A stretch of 41,736 bases of DNA from Ornithinimicrobium sp. (GTDB lineage: Bacteria > Actinomycetota > Actinomycetes > Actinomycetales > Dermatophilaceae): the NCBI RefSeq assembly GCF_030537745.1, contig NZ_JAUNVI010000021.1:1-41736 (forward strand). The letters are read 5' to 3'. The notes beneath the pieces are model-generated. The model was not told where the DNA came from. It searched no databases and saw only the letters and a program-made list of their open reading frames with translations. The translations under genes were made by a program, and so were the position numbers. Positions 16,159 to 25,900 of the stretch are shown piece by piece; position 1 is the stretch's first letter; every line of letters starts with the position of its first letter.

Positions 16159-16884
16159 CTAGTAGCCGCGCGGGCTGAAGAACTCTCCAATTTTGGCGGC
16201 CGTCCATGCCCCCAGCCCGTCGTCGCCGCGGCGCTCGGGCTCAGCGGCGACCGGGGACCCGTTGAAGAAGTTGCCGGCCGAGGTGAGCTCACCACCGCGG
16301 GCGCGGACCACGGCGATAGGGGCGGTCTCGCCTTCCTCGAAGGCCACCTCGTACACCTGGGTGTCGACCTTCTCGCCGCTGGGCAGGGTCAGGCGCATGA
16401 CGGCCCCAGGCGCCATCCGCCCGAACTGCTCGGTGTCCATGACCAGCGAGGCTCGCACGCGCAGGCTGTCGCCGATCGCGATGCTGGTGATCTCTGTGTT
16501 GGCGGGTACGAACGAGCCGACACCGTAGGGCATCTCGCCCACCACGCCGTTGGCAGTGGCCTCGAAGACGAGCACGTCGTCGCCGACCATACGGTAGCCG
16601 ACGCCGGCATCGTTGAAGCGTGAGGTCTCGCGGGCCTGCTGCAGGGTCGGCGACTGCAGGCGAAAAAGCTCCTGCCCGGATGTCACCTTGTCGCCCGGCT
16701 TGACGGACACCTTGGAGATGGAGCCGGAGAAGGAGGTGCCGACCACAGACTCGTCGGTCTCGATGACGGCGGTCTGCGGACGCAGGGTGTGGGCTCGGTC
16801 GTAGGCGTGCAGCAGGCCGAAGACGGCAGCGGCCGCGACGACGACCAGGCCGACGATGAGGGTGAGGACGGAACGGGTACGCAT
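16159..16884 (-). CDS. HlyD-like membrane-fusion partner of a beta-glucan synthase (BgsB-like)
   Basis: A 241-residue protein with one N-terminal membrane helix (LTLIVGLVVVAAAAVFGLL). The extracytoplasmic part has a biotinyl/lipoyl-like half-motif, ISKVSVKPGDKVTSGQELFRL, and then a barrel-like region (NGVVGEMPYGVGSFV, IGDSLRVRASL). It is shorter than ABC-exporter HlyD proteins and lacks a long coiled coil. A GT2 synthase followed by a short membrane-fusion-like protein is the arrangement of the Sinorhizobium bgsA/bgsB mixed-linkage glucan locus. The gene starts ten bases after the synthase, with AGGAG eight bases before ATG. It probably guides the nascent chain out of the membrane. Sequence similarity to BgsB was not tested. 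Confidence 0.72.
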   Translation of the reverse strand: MRTRSVLTLIVGLVVVAAAAVFGLLHAYDRAHTLRPQTAVIETDESVVGTSFSGSISKVSVKPGDKVTSGQELFRLQSPTLQQARETSRFNDAGVGYRMVGDDVLVFEATANGVVGEMPYGVGSFVPANTEITSIAIGDSLRVRASLVMDTEQFGRMAPGAVMRLTLPSGEKVDTQVYEVAFEEGETAPIAVVRARGGELTSAGNFFNGSPVAAEPERRGDDGLGAWTAAKIGEFFSPRGY

Positions 16885-16894
16885 GGCGGATCTC

Positions 16895-18700
16895 CTACTG
16901 AAGGTTCAGGGTGCGACGGCCGGCGGACGCACGGCGGTGCGCGCTGCGCTCACCGAGCCGGGGGGAGTCAGGTATGGGGTCGATGGGGGTGACGGGCCGG
17001 GTCGCTGTGGGGGCGGACGATGCCGCGCTCGGCTCGCTGCCGTCGCGGGGCTTGCGCCGCAGACGGCGAGCCTCGCCCACGGCGATCCCCATGAACACCG
17101 TGAGGACGACCATGTTGAACAGGTTCCAGGCCAGCGCGATCGACAGGACGCCGGTCCAATCGGCCACCCAGATCCCCACGATGCTGGTCAGGATGAGGAA
17201 GAACCACATCAGCGCCTGAGGAACGACGTAGTTGAAGGGCGAGTTGGCGCGGCCTTCGCTACCGGTGACGTGCCAGGCCAGGTCCCTGCCCAGCAGGCCG
17301 TTCCACAGGGCCCGTAGGTAGAGCGGGAAGGAGACGGTGGACAACAGCAAGGTCTCCCATCGGAAGGACCCGATCGTGTAGATCGCCACCACGATCTGCA
17401 TGACGTAGAAGCCGGAGTAGAACAACGCCCATTGCCACAGCGGAATCGAGGGGTTGATAGGCGTGAGCCCGAGGAAGATCTGCAGGGCGGGCAGGATCAG
17501 CAGCAGGAAGGTCACCAGGCCGCTGAGATAGAAGGTCGAGGTCCCGAAGTACTGCAGCCGCTGGTCGACGGAGAGCCTCTTGTCCAGCAACGGGTTGTTG
17601 CGGAAGAGCACCTCGAAGGCACCCGTGGCCCACCGGACCTGCTGCTTGGTGTAGGCCTCGATCGTCTCCGGGGTGTCGCCGATGGCCAGGATGGTGGGGA
17701 TGTAGACCGACTCGTAGCCCTTCTGGTGCAGGCGGATCGAGGTCCAGATGTCTTCAGACTTCGACTCGGCGTAGATGCCGCCGACGTCGAGGACCGCGCT
17801 GCGGCGAAAGACCACGTTGGTGCCCACGCAGAAGGCTGAGTTGAAGCGGTTCTTGCCCGGTTGGATCAGGGAGTAGAAGACGGTCTGCATGAAACCCGAG
17901 CCACGGGAGATGAAGTTCTTGATGTTGCCGTAGACCTGCGGGGTCTGCACGAAAGCCACCGCGTCGCGGGCGAAGAACGGCACGGTCTCCACGAGCAGGT
18001 CCGGGCTCGGGACGAAGTCAGCATCGAGGATGACGAAGAACTCACCTTCGGTGCGGGTCAGGGCGTGGTTGATGTTTCCCGCCTTGGCGCCCGTGTTGTC
18101 CGGGCGAGTGAGGTAGTGCGCCCCCTCTTCGCGTGCCATCTTTTCGACCTCGGGCGAACGGCCATCGTCCAGCACCCACACCTTTGTCTCGCCCCGCACC
18201 TGCCGGGCCGCGGCGACCGTGCGACGGATCGTCGCCACCGGTTCGCCATACGTGGTCACGAAAATGTCCACGTTCACCGGTCGGCCGTCCAACTGCAGCT
18301 GCTCGCTCGGGACCAGGGGCATGTCGAGGTCGAACACCGTGGGCATGAAAAGGTCCCGCCGGGCAGCGTGATAGGCGAAGTCGCGGGGGTCGTGCGCGCT
18401 GGAGAGCTGGGTCCACAGCGAGACCAGGACCTGGAACATCATGATCCCCTCGCAGAGGATGACGATGGACCACGGTAGGAGGTCGCCGACGTTGCCAGGC
18501 CGCGCTAGGAACGAGGCGTAGAGCAGGACGCCGAGGGTCGCGAGCAGCACGAGCATGGTGAGTGAGGGCGACTGCAGGTCGCGGTGGACCACGCCCAGCC
18601 CGGAGACCTGCTCGCGCCAGACGCGCTCTCGCTCGGTCTCCGGCTCGGGGTGGTTCAGCCGTTCAGCAAGCCAGTCCTGGTCATGCCCTGGTGCGGGCAT
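16895..18700 (-). CDS. GT2 processive beta-glycan synthase (cellulose/curdlan/mixed-linkage glucan synthase type)
   Basis: A 601-residue membrane glycosyltransferase. Two N-terminal membrane helices precede a cytosolic GT-A domain with DDG at 178-180, DAD at 226-228, TPQ at about 253, FCVGT at about 290, SED at 315-317 (the TED-type base) and QQVRW at 353-357. Several membrane helices follow to about residue 550. These are the hallmarks of processive synthases using UDP-glucose. The C-terminal tail is short, Ser/Pro/Arg-rich and has no PilZ domain, unlike BcsA. The linkage type cannot be read directly; the GH81 beta-1,3-glucanase in the same operon points to a polymer containing beta-1,3 bonds. 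Start ATG 18698-18700 has only a weak ribosome site. Confidence 0.85.
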   Translation of the reverse strand: MPAPGHDQDWLAERLNHPEPETERERVWREQVSGLGVVHRDLQSPSLTMLVLLATLGVLLYASFLARPGNVGDLLPWSIVILCEGIMMFQVLVSLWTQLSSAHDPRDFAYHAARRDLFMPTVFDLDMPLVPSEQLQLDGRPVNVDIFVTTYGEPVATIRRTVAAARQVRGETKVWVLDDGRSPEVEKMAREEGAHYLTRPDNTGAKAGNINHALTRTEGEFFVILDADFVPSPDLLVETVPFFARDAVAFVQTPQVYGNIKNFISRGSGFMQTVFYSLIQPGKNRFNSAFCVGTNVVFRRSAVLDVGGIYAESKSEDIWTSIRLHQKGYESVYIPTILAIGDTPETIEAYTKQQVRWATGAFEVLFRNNPLLDKRLSVDQRLQYFGTSTFYLSGLVTFLLLILPALQIFLGLTPINPSIPLWQWALFYSGFYVMQIVVAIYTIGSFRWETLLLSTVSFPLYLRALWNGLLGRDLAWHVTGSEGRANSPFNYVVPQALMWFFLILTSIVGIWVADWTGVLSIALAWNLFNMVVLTVFMGIAVGEARRLRRKPRDGSEPSAASSAPTATRPVTPIDPIPDSPRLGERSAHRRASAGRRTLNLQ

Positions 18701-18901
18701 CCGTCTTTCGGCACAACAATCCTCGGGGTCGGTGCGTCGACCACGGAGGCAACCGGCGACGGTGCCCGCAAGTTATTGCTGTAAGTGGCCCCCCTGGCCC
18801 TTCAGCCGACCACCCTACGCTGGGCTGAGCGGTTTCGCGAACCAGCCACCCTAGGTCCACCCACCGGCCCCCGATCACGGTGCCGTCGTGCAGCGTCCCT
18901 C

Positions 18902-18917
18902 TGTGACCTCCGTCACG
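18902..18917. promoter_or_regulatory. CRP/GlxR-like binding site
   Basis: TGTGA at 18902-18906, six bases, then TCACG at 18913-18917 fits the actinobacterial CRP/GlxR pattern TGTGA-N6-TCACA with one deviation. The core GTGAC-CTCC-GTCAC is a perfect palindrome. It lies 60 bases before the protease ATG and about 200 from the GT2 start. Confidence 0.5.
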
Positions 18918-18976
18918 GGTATCGTGGAGCGCGGTGCAGGCTGACCGTCTGCCTCTTTACCGAAGGAAACGCAACG

Positions 18977-19849
18977 ATGCGTAAGACCACGATCCTCGCG
19001 GGCATGACAGGACTGGTGATGGTCGCCGCCACGGCTGGCCCAGCGTCCGCTATCAAGTATGGAGAGCCGGACAACGGAGAGCACCCCTCTGTCGGACTCA
19101 TGCTTGCCTACGTCAAGGACGATGCCGGCGAGCTCGTCGCGGGCTGGCGCTGCACGGGCACCCAAATGGACGCGGACACCTTCCTCACGGCCGGCCACTG
19201 CACCGACGGCGCCGACGCCGTCGCGATCTGGTACGGCGACGACCTGCGAGACGTGCAGTCGGCACGCGAGTTCTTGAGCTACGACCAAGCCATCGACCAG
19301 GAGAGTCCCTTCGCTGCCGATGCCTGGAGCACGACGGTGTTGACGCACCCCGACTTTGAGTACGAATCCTTCTACCTGAACGACGTGGGCATCGTCGACA
19401 AGATCACGCTCGCGGACGGCATCACCTTCACGCAGTTTGGGGCGCTGCCCGAGGAGAGCTACTGGGACGTGCAACTGGACACCCGCAAAAAGGACCGCGA
19501 CTCCTACACCACGGTCGGCTACGGCCTGCAGTGGGCGATGCCGCCAAGCAACGGGCAGGGCCGGATGGATCAGTCCGAGTGGACCAAGCTCAAGGCTGGC
19601 GGTGAGCTCATCGGCAACCGACAGTTCAACGCGGGCAAGGCAAACGACGCCTACGTCGTCCTGACGAACAACGCCAACACCGGCGGCACCTGCTCCGGTG
19701 ACTCCGGTGGCCCCACCTTCATCGAGGACACCACCACCGTCGTGGCCGTGACCTCCTTCGGCGTCAACTCGACGTGCGCCGGCACGAGTGGGGTCTACCG
19801 CATCGACACTGCCGATGACTTGGCTTGGCTCGGCGGCTACATCGGCTGA
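18977..19849 (+). CDS. Secreted trypsin-like serine protease (S1 family)
   Basis: A 290-residue exported protein. Residues 1 to about 25 form a signal peptide ending GPASA. The chymotrypsin-fold triad is visible as His 74 in LTAGHC, Asp 136 in NDVGIVD and Ser 243 in GDSGGP. Cysteines flank His and Ser as in trypsin-like enzymes. The usual IVGG activation sequence is not present after the signal; the mature start would be IKYGEPDNGEHPSVG, as in many actinobacterial S1 proteases. ATG 18977 was chosen for the signal peptide and GAAGGA nine bases before; the upstream open frame has no signal. It converges on narI with only 28 bases between. Extracellular protein digestion would feed the peptide genes in this window. 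Confidence 0.88.
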   Translation: MRKTTILAGMTGLVMVAATAGPASAIKYGEPDNGEHPSVGLMLAYVKDDAGELVAGWRCTGTQMDADTFLTAGHCTDGADAVAIWYGDDLRDVQSAREFLSYDQAIDQESPFAADAWSTTVLTHPDFEYESFYLNDVGIVDKITLADGITFTQFGALPEESYWDVQLDTRKKDRDSYTTVGYGLQWAMPPSNGQGRMDQSEWTKLKAGGELIGNRQFNAGKANDAYVVLTNNANTGGTCSGDSGGPTFIEDTTTVVAVTSFGVNSTCAGTSGVYRIDTADDLAWLGGYIG

Positions 19850-19877
19850 TCATCCCGTCCCGCTCCTGCCGCGGGTG

Positions 19878-20618
19878 TTAGCGGCGGCGGGGAATAGTGT
19901 CGACCTTGTCCCAGCCGCGCCGGTGCGCCCTGGACGCGTCGTGCGCGTCACGAGTCCGGTAGAGGATGTACGGGCGGAACATGTAGCCAAGCGGCGCGGT
20001 GAAGACATGCACGAGGCGGGTGAACGGCCACAACGCGAACAGCGCGAAAGCGATGAGCGCGTGGAATTGGAAGCTCAGGGGTGCGGCAACCATCAGCTCG
20101 GGCTGGGGATTGAAGTAGAAGATGCTGCGGAACCAGATCGAGACGCCCTCTCGATAGTTGTAGTCCCCCACCACCTGGGAGCCCGTGTTGACCAACCCGG
20201 CAAGGATCACCACGCCGAGGACGAGATACATCAGTTTGTCCATTGGGGTCGTCGCGCCGAAGACGGCTTTGGTGAACCGGCGTCGGTAGACGAGACCGAT
20301 GAAACCGACGATCGTGAGCACGCCGGCGATCGCTCCGATGGAGATCGCCATGAAGTGGTACATCCCCTCCGAGATCCCTACTGCATCGGTCCAGGACTTC
20401 GGCACGCCCAGGCCCATAACGTGGCCCAAGAAGACGGCCAGGATCCCGAAGTGGAACATCGGGTTGGCCCACCGCAGGATGCCCCGCTCATACATTTGGC
20501 TCGATCGCGACGTCCAACCGAACTTGTCATACCGATATCGCGCGATATGCCCAAGGACGAAAATGGTCAAGCAGATGTAAGGAAAGATCAACCACAAGAA
20601 CAGGTCAAGAACACTCAT
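19878..20618 (-). CDS. narI: Respiratory nitrate reductase gamma subunit (cytochrome b)
   Basis: A 246-residue membrane subunit with five hydrophobic helices. The heme ligands of E. coli NarI (His 56, 66, 187, 205) have clear counterparts at His 56 and 66 (MFHFGILAVFLGH) and at 186 and 204 (FQFHALIA, RLVHVF), so both b hemes should bind. It oxidises menaquinol and passes electrons to NarH. The start is ATG 20616-20618, sharing one base with the narJ stop (TGATG) and preceded by GGAGG at six bases; a GTG one codon earlier is the alternative. It is the last gene of the operon and converges on the protease gene. Confidence 0.95.
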   Translation of the reverse strand: MSVLDLFLWLIFPYICLTIFVLGHIARYRYDKFGWTSRSSQMYERGILRWANPMFHFGILAVFLGHVMGLGVPKSWTDAVGISEGMYHFMAISIGAIAGVLTIVGFIGLVYRRRFTKAVFGATTPMDKLMYLVLGVVILAGLVNTGSQVVGDYNYREGVSIWFRSIFYFNPQPELMVAAPLSFQFHALIAFALFALWPFTRLVHVFTAPLGYMFRPYILYRTRDAHDASRAHRRGWDKVDTIPRRR

Positions 20619-21274
20619 CACGCACCTCCGGCGGTGGGCGGCATCTCTGGTACTCCATAGGGGCTCAGGCCGACTTGCTCCTCGGCGGGTCCTTCGGCGA
20701 TCAGCCGTTGGACGGCTTCGCGATCCTTACCCTTGAGGGGCGGCAGGGTGGCGCAGACCGCTTTCAGCGCACCGCTCCACGGTGAGTCGATATCGATCAA
20801 GTGCAGGCGCAGCAACTCCAGACCAGCACGGTTGTCCAACAGGATTTTCAGCCCAGCCTGCTGGTCATAGGTGGCCGCGAACTCGAGCACGACGCACAGA
20901 TGGTCGGGCAGTTGGTCCTCGGTGAGCACCAGACCTGCCCGGGTATACACCTGCTTGATCCGCAGCAGCGCCAGACCGCGCTTGCGCGTCTCCCCGTTGG
21001 AGAAGTAGGTGAGAAACAGGCAACCCCGTCGACGGTTGTCGAAGGTGTCGACATAGTCGCTCTCTGAGACCCGCAGCGGTTGTCTTTGCAGGTGGTCGAT
21101 GGTGGCGCGCAGTCCGGAACCGAGTTCGGGCGGCAGGGTGTCGGGGACCTGCGTGAGCAGCTCCATCTGGCCCAGAAGTTGCTCGTCCGGATACTCCAAC
21201 AGGATCGAGGCCGACTGCCACGTCCGGGTAAGCACATCTTCGGAGTACTTCAGGGTCGGGACCCGCGGTGCCAC
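20618..21274 (-). CDS. narJ: Nitrate reductase assembly chaperone NarJ
   Basis: A 218-residue helical chaperone of the NarJ/DmsD/TorD type, required for molybdenum cofactor insertion and assembly of NarGH but not part of the mature enzyme. Family features are ASILLEYPDE near the start, YVDTFDNRRRGCLFLTYFSNGETRKRG in the middle and DQLPDHLCVVLEF. The reading frame starts at GTG 21272-21274, two bases after the narH stop, with GGAG five bases before and no better start. The C-terminus ends in a short Pro/Gly stretch (YGVPEMPPTAGGA) and overlaps narI by one base. Confidence 0.93.
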   Translation of the reverse strand: MAPRVPTLKYSEDVLTRTWQSASILLEYPDEQLLGQMELLTQVPDTLPPELGSGLRATIDHLQRQPLRVSESDYVDTFDNRRRGCLFLTYFSNGETRKRGLALLRIKQVYTRAGLVLTEDQLPDHLCVVLEFAATYDQQAGLKILLDNRAGLELLRLHLIDIDSPWSGALKAVCATLPPLKGKDREAVQRLIAEGPAEEQVGLSPYGVPEMPPTAGGA

Positions 21275-21276
21275 GG

Positions 21277-22920
21277 CTACTCCGTGCCCGCACGCGGGGT
21301 GGTCTGGCCGCTCGAGTCCGGGAACAGTCCGTCGGGGACGCCTTGACCGTCCCAGTTCAACAGGTTGATGCGCACCCCCTCCGGGCGCGGTGGGACCGAC
21401 GGGCCACCACCCCTGGCGGGGCTATTACCGAACGAGGCATCCATCCCACCCATCCCGCCCATCCCAGGCCCGCCATCGACGTTGAGGGAGCACTCGGTGG
21501 CGACGTTCTCCAGCTTGTGGGCATCCTCGTAGTGCGCTGGCGGAATGACATAGCGCTCGTCATACTTGGCGATGGCCAGCAGACGGTACATATCCTTCAT
21601 CTGCTGGCCGGTCATCCCCACCGACTCGGCGATCGACTCGTTCGCTTCCCAGCCCATGTTGATGTCACGCATGTAAGAGCGCATCGCGGCGAGTTTGCGT
21701 AGCACCCCGTCGACCGGGGCGGTGTCTCCAGCGGTAAACAACTCGGCGAGGTATTCGATCGGGATCCGGAGACGATCGATGGCAGCGAACAGGTTGTCCC
21801 GGCTCTCCCCGTCCTCTCCCGTCTCGCTCACGGCGTCGACAACCGGAGACAGCGGCGGGATGTACCAGACCATCGGCATCGTTCGGTACTCAGGGTGCAG
21901 CGGCAGCGCGACCTTGTAGTCATTGATCAACGCCCGGATGGGTGATCGGCGAGCGGCGTCCAGCCAGTCCTCGGGGATGCCGGCCGCTCGAGCCTCTCGG
22001 ATGACCTCAGGGTCGTGAGGGTCGAGGAAGACGTCCCGCTGGGCCTCATAAAGACCGTGCTCGTCCGGCGTCGATGCGGCTTCCAGGACGCGGTCGGCGT
22101 CGTACAACATGAGACCGAGGTAGCGCAGACGCCCCACGCACGTCTCGGAGCAGATGGTTGGCTGCCCAAGCTCGATCCGCGGGAAGCAGAAGGTGCACTT
22201 CTCGACCTTGCCGGTCTTGTGGTTGAAGTACATCTTCTTGTAAGGACACCCCGTGACGCACTGCCGCCAGCCACGGCACCGGTCCTGGTCGACCAGGACG
22301 ATGCCATCCTCTTCGCGCTTGTAGATCGCACCTGTCGGGCAGGAGGCGACGCAGGACGGGTTGAGGCAGTGCTCACAGATCCGCGGCAGGTAAAACATAA
22401 AGGTCTGTTCGTACTCGAACTTGATCTTCTCGCTGATTTTTGTCAGCACCGGGTCGTTGTGCCCCTGCTCGACGGAGCCAGCCAGGTCGTCATCCCAGTT
22501 GGAAGACCACGTGATCTTGGTGTCCTCACCAGTAAGCAGCGACTTCGGCCGCGCTACTGGCATGTGGTCCTGAGCAGGAGCCGTCGTGAGGTTCTCGTAG
22601 TCGTAGGTCCAGGGCTCGTAGTAGTCCTTGATACCGGGCAGGTAGGGGGCCGCGAAGATGGTCGCGAGGTTCTTCAGGCGTCCGCCCGCCTTGAGCTTGA
22701 GGCGGCCACGCTTGTTCAGGACCCATCCGCCCTTCCATCTCTCCTGGTCCTCATAGGTGCGCGGATACCCCTGTCCGGGCCGGGTCTCCACATTGTTGAA
22801 CCAGACATGCTCGGCGCCGGAGCGGTTCGTCCATACCTGTTTGCAGGTGACCGAACACGTGTGGCAGCCGATGCACTTGTCGAGGTTCATCACCATCGCC
22901 ATCTGAGCCATGACCCGCAT
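21277..22920 (-). CDS. narH: Respiratory nitrate reductase beta subunit (iron-sulfur)
   Basis: A 547-residue electron-transfer subunit. The four cysteine groups are visible: CIGCHTCSVTC near residue 16, CEHCLNPSCVASCP, CRGWRQCVTGCP (with the Trp typical of the 3Fe-4S site) and CTFCFPRI followed by CSETC. It transfers electrons from the NarI hemes to NarG on the cytoplasmic face. It starts at ATG 22918-22920, sharing one base with the narG stop, with AGGAGG ten bases before; ATG four codons later is possible. A Met/Gly-rich stretch (MGGMGGMDASFG) and Pro-rich tail extend the C-terminus compared with E. coli NarH. Confidence 0.95.
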   Translation of the reverse strand: MRVMAQMAMVMNLDKCIGCHTCSVTCKQVWTNRSGAEHVWFNNVETRPGQGYPRTYEDQERWKGGWVLNKRGRLKLKAGGRLKNLATIFAAPYLPGIKDYYEPWTYDYENLTTAPAQDHMPVARPKSLLTGEDTKITWSSNWDDDLAGSVEQGHNDPVLTKISEKIKFEYEQTFMFYLPRICEHCLNPSCVASCPTGAIYKREEDGIVLVDQDRCRGWRQCVTGCPYKKMYFNHKTGKVEKCTFCFPRIELGQPTICSETCVGRLRYLGLMLYDADRVLEAASTPDEHGLYEAQRDVFLDPHDPEVIREARAAGIPEDWLDAARRSPIRALINDYKVALPLHPEYRTMPMVWYIPPLSPVVDAVSETGEDGESRDNLFAAIDRLRIPIEYLAELFTAGDTAPVDGVLRKLAAMRSYMRDINMGWEANESIAESVGMTGQQMKDMYRLLAIAKYDERYVIPPAHYEDAHKLENVATECSLNVDGGPGMGGMGGMDASFGNSPARGGGPSVPPRPEGVRINLLNWDGQGVPDGLFPDSSGQTTPRAGTE

Positions 22921-25900
22921 TAGTAGGTCACCTCCTGGTTACGGCGACGAATCACAGTGACCTCATCGCGTTGGTTCCCGGTCGGACCCATGTAGTTGAA
23001 CGCATACGATTGTTGCGCGTAACCCCCGACCATGTGGGTGGGCTTGATCATCAGTCGGGTCAACGAGTTATGGTTTCCGCCCCGTCGGCCCGTCGTCTCG
23101 GACAGCGGCATGTCGATGAGCCGATCCTGGGAGTGGTACATGTAAACGGTGCCTTCGGGCATCCGGTGGGAGATGATCGCTCGAGCGGTCACCACCCCGT
23201 TGCGGTTGACCGCCTCGATCCACTCGTTGTCTCGGACCCCGATTTTCTCTGCGTCCTGTGGGCTCATCCAGATCCCGGGACCTCCACGGAACAGTGAAAG
23301 CATGAGCAGGTTGTCTTGGTACTCAGAATGGATCGACCACTTGTGGTGCGGGGTCAGATAGCGCACCGAGATGCCCTGCGCAGGGGTGTCGCCGATGGCT
23401 GGCTCGTCGAACAGCGCCGTCATGTCAAGCGGCGGCCGGAAGGTCGGGAGACCCTCGCCGAGCTCGGTCATCCAGTCGTGATCGAGATAGAAGTGCATAC
23501 GGCCCGTGAGGGTATGCCACGGCTTGAGCCGCTCGACGTTGACTGTGAACGGGGAGTAGCGTCGTCCCCCGGTCTCCGATCCGGACCACTCGGGTGAGGT
23601 GATCACCGGCGCCGGCCCGCGCTGCGTGTCGGCAAAAGTGACCCGGTGGCCTTCGTTTTCCTCCGACAGATCGTGCAACAGGCGCCCAGTGCGCTTCTCC
23701 AGGGTCTTAAATCCCTGCGTGGCCAGGCGTCCGTTGGTCGTGCCGGAGAAGGCCAGGATCATCTCGCAGGCCTGGATGTCGTGCAGGATGTCCGGCCGTC
23801 CGTCGGCGACGCCTCCTCGCACGTGACCGTTTTTCTCGCGCAGATCTGCGATCTCTTGGCGTAGGTCGTAGGTGATCCCCTTGGTCGTCGCACCGAGGGT
23901 GTCCAGCAGCGGTCCGACAGCGCGCATCATGTCGCCCACCGCGGTGTAGTCGCGTTCGACCTCGATGATCTTCGGCATGGTCACGCCAGGGACGGGCTCG
24001 CACTCACCGTATTTCCAGTCCAGCACCTTGCCGTGTGGCAGAGCCATCGCGTCGGGTGTGTCGTGGGTCAGCGGCGCAGCGACGACATCCGTCTGCTTGC
24101 CCAGGTGCCGGACCGCCAGCCGGCTGAAGACGCGGGAGATCTCTTGCCAGGCGTCCCAGTCGGTCCGAGACTGCCATGGCGGGGAGATCGCCGGGTTGAA
24201 GGAGTTGACGAACGGGTGCATGTCGGTCGTCGACAGGTCATATTTTTCATACCAGGTAGCGGCGGGAAGCACGACATCGGACAACAGAGTGGAGCTGGTC
24301 ATACGGAAGTCGAGGGTGGTGAGCAGGTCCAGCTTGCCGGTCGGCGCTTCGTCGTGCCAGGTGACTTCCTTCGGCCGATGCCTTTCGGGAGTCTCCTGCG
24401 CGCTGATGGCGTGCGACGCCCCGAGGAGATGGTTCAGGAAGTACTCGTTGCCCTTGGCCGACGAACCGAACAGGTTGGACCGCCACAGGGACAGCACGCG
24501 GGGGAAGTTCTCCGGTGCGTCCGGGTCCTCGGCAGCAAAGTTGAGCCGGCCCGCTTTCAGCTCGTCGACCACGTAGTCTTTCGTGCTCTTTCCGGCCTCG
24601 CGCGCCTGGGTGCTGATGATGAGCGGATTGCGGTCGAACGTGGGGTAGGAAGGCATCCAGCCCAGTCGCGCGGACTGGGCAATGACGTCAGCGGTCGTCT
24701 TCCCGGCCAGCTGACCCTTGCCGGTCTGTGCCGACAGCGTGTCGGCCCCGAACTGGTCATAGCGGAACTGGTCGGTGTGCAAGTACCAGTAGGCGGTCTG
24801 GATCATGTTGCGCGGTGGGCGCATCCAGTCCAGTGCGTTCGCCAACTGGGTGTAGCCGGTCAGCGGCCGGACCTTCTCTTGTCCCACGTAGTGCGCCCAC
24901 CCGCCTCCGTTGACGCCTTGGCAACCGGTGATGGTGGTCAGCGCAAGGAAGGTGCGGTAGATGGTGTCGGAATGGAACCAGTGGTTGGTCCCGGCACCCA
25001 TGATGATCATCGACCGGCCCGTTGAGTCCACGGCGTTCTGCGCAAACTCGCGGCCGATGCGCTCTGCTCGCTCCGCGCTGACTCCGGTGATCGTCGCTTG
25101 CCAGGCCGGGGTGTACGGGCTGGTGGCATCGTCATAACCGGTGGGCCACTCGCCCGGCAGGCCAGGGCGCCCCACGCCATACTGCGCCAGCAATAGATCG
25201 AAGACGGTGGTGACCAGGCGTCCTGCCACGCGGCGGGCTGGCACCCCACGCCGGATGGCGCCCACGTTGCCCTGCCCGGCGTCGAACCGGGGCATGTCGA
25301 CCGGGACGGTGAGCTCGGCGCCGTCGAGGAGCGACAACACCGGATCGATGTCACCCAGGTCCAAGTTCCACTTCCCCTCCCCCGTCTCCCCGAAGCGGTG
25401 TCCGAGGGTGCCGGGAGGGGCTACCAATTCGTCGGTGGTCGCGTCGATGAGAACGGGTTTGAACGCCGCGTTCTCGACTTCGGGCTCGATCTCGTCGGAC
25501 AGGTCCGCGGCGGTAAGGAACTTGCCGGCCGTGTGGGTGGTCTGGCCGTCGGCAGCCTGTGCGACGTCGAGCGTGACGAGGAACGGCAAGTCGCTGAACT
25601 TCTTGACGTACTGCGTGAAGTACGGCGTCTGGCGGTCGACGTAAAACTCCTTGAGGATGACGTGTCCCATCGCCATCGCCAACGCGCCATCGGTGCCCGG
25701 CTCCGCCGGGAGCCACTCGTCCGCGAACTTCGTGCTGTCGGCGTAGTCCGGTGAGACCACGATGACCTTCTGCCCCCGGTAACGGGCCTCGGTCATGAAG
25801 TGCGCGTCGGGGGTCCTGGTCACCGGAACGTTGCTACCCCAGAGGATCAGGTAACCCGCGTCCCACCAGTCGCCGGACTCTGGGACATCGGTCTGGTCAC

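Noticed and set aside
22015-22923. A 302-codon plus-strand frame over narH.
   Set aside because: Antisense shadow of a gene whose cysteine clusters are unmistakable.
24033-25025. A 330-codon plus-strand frame over narG.
   Set aside because: Antisense of conserved NarG sequence; no independent evidence.
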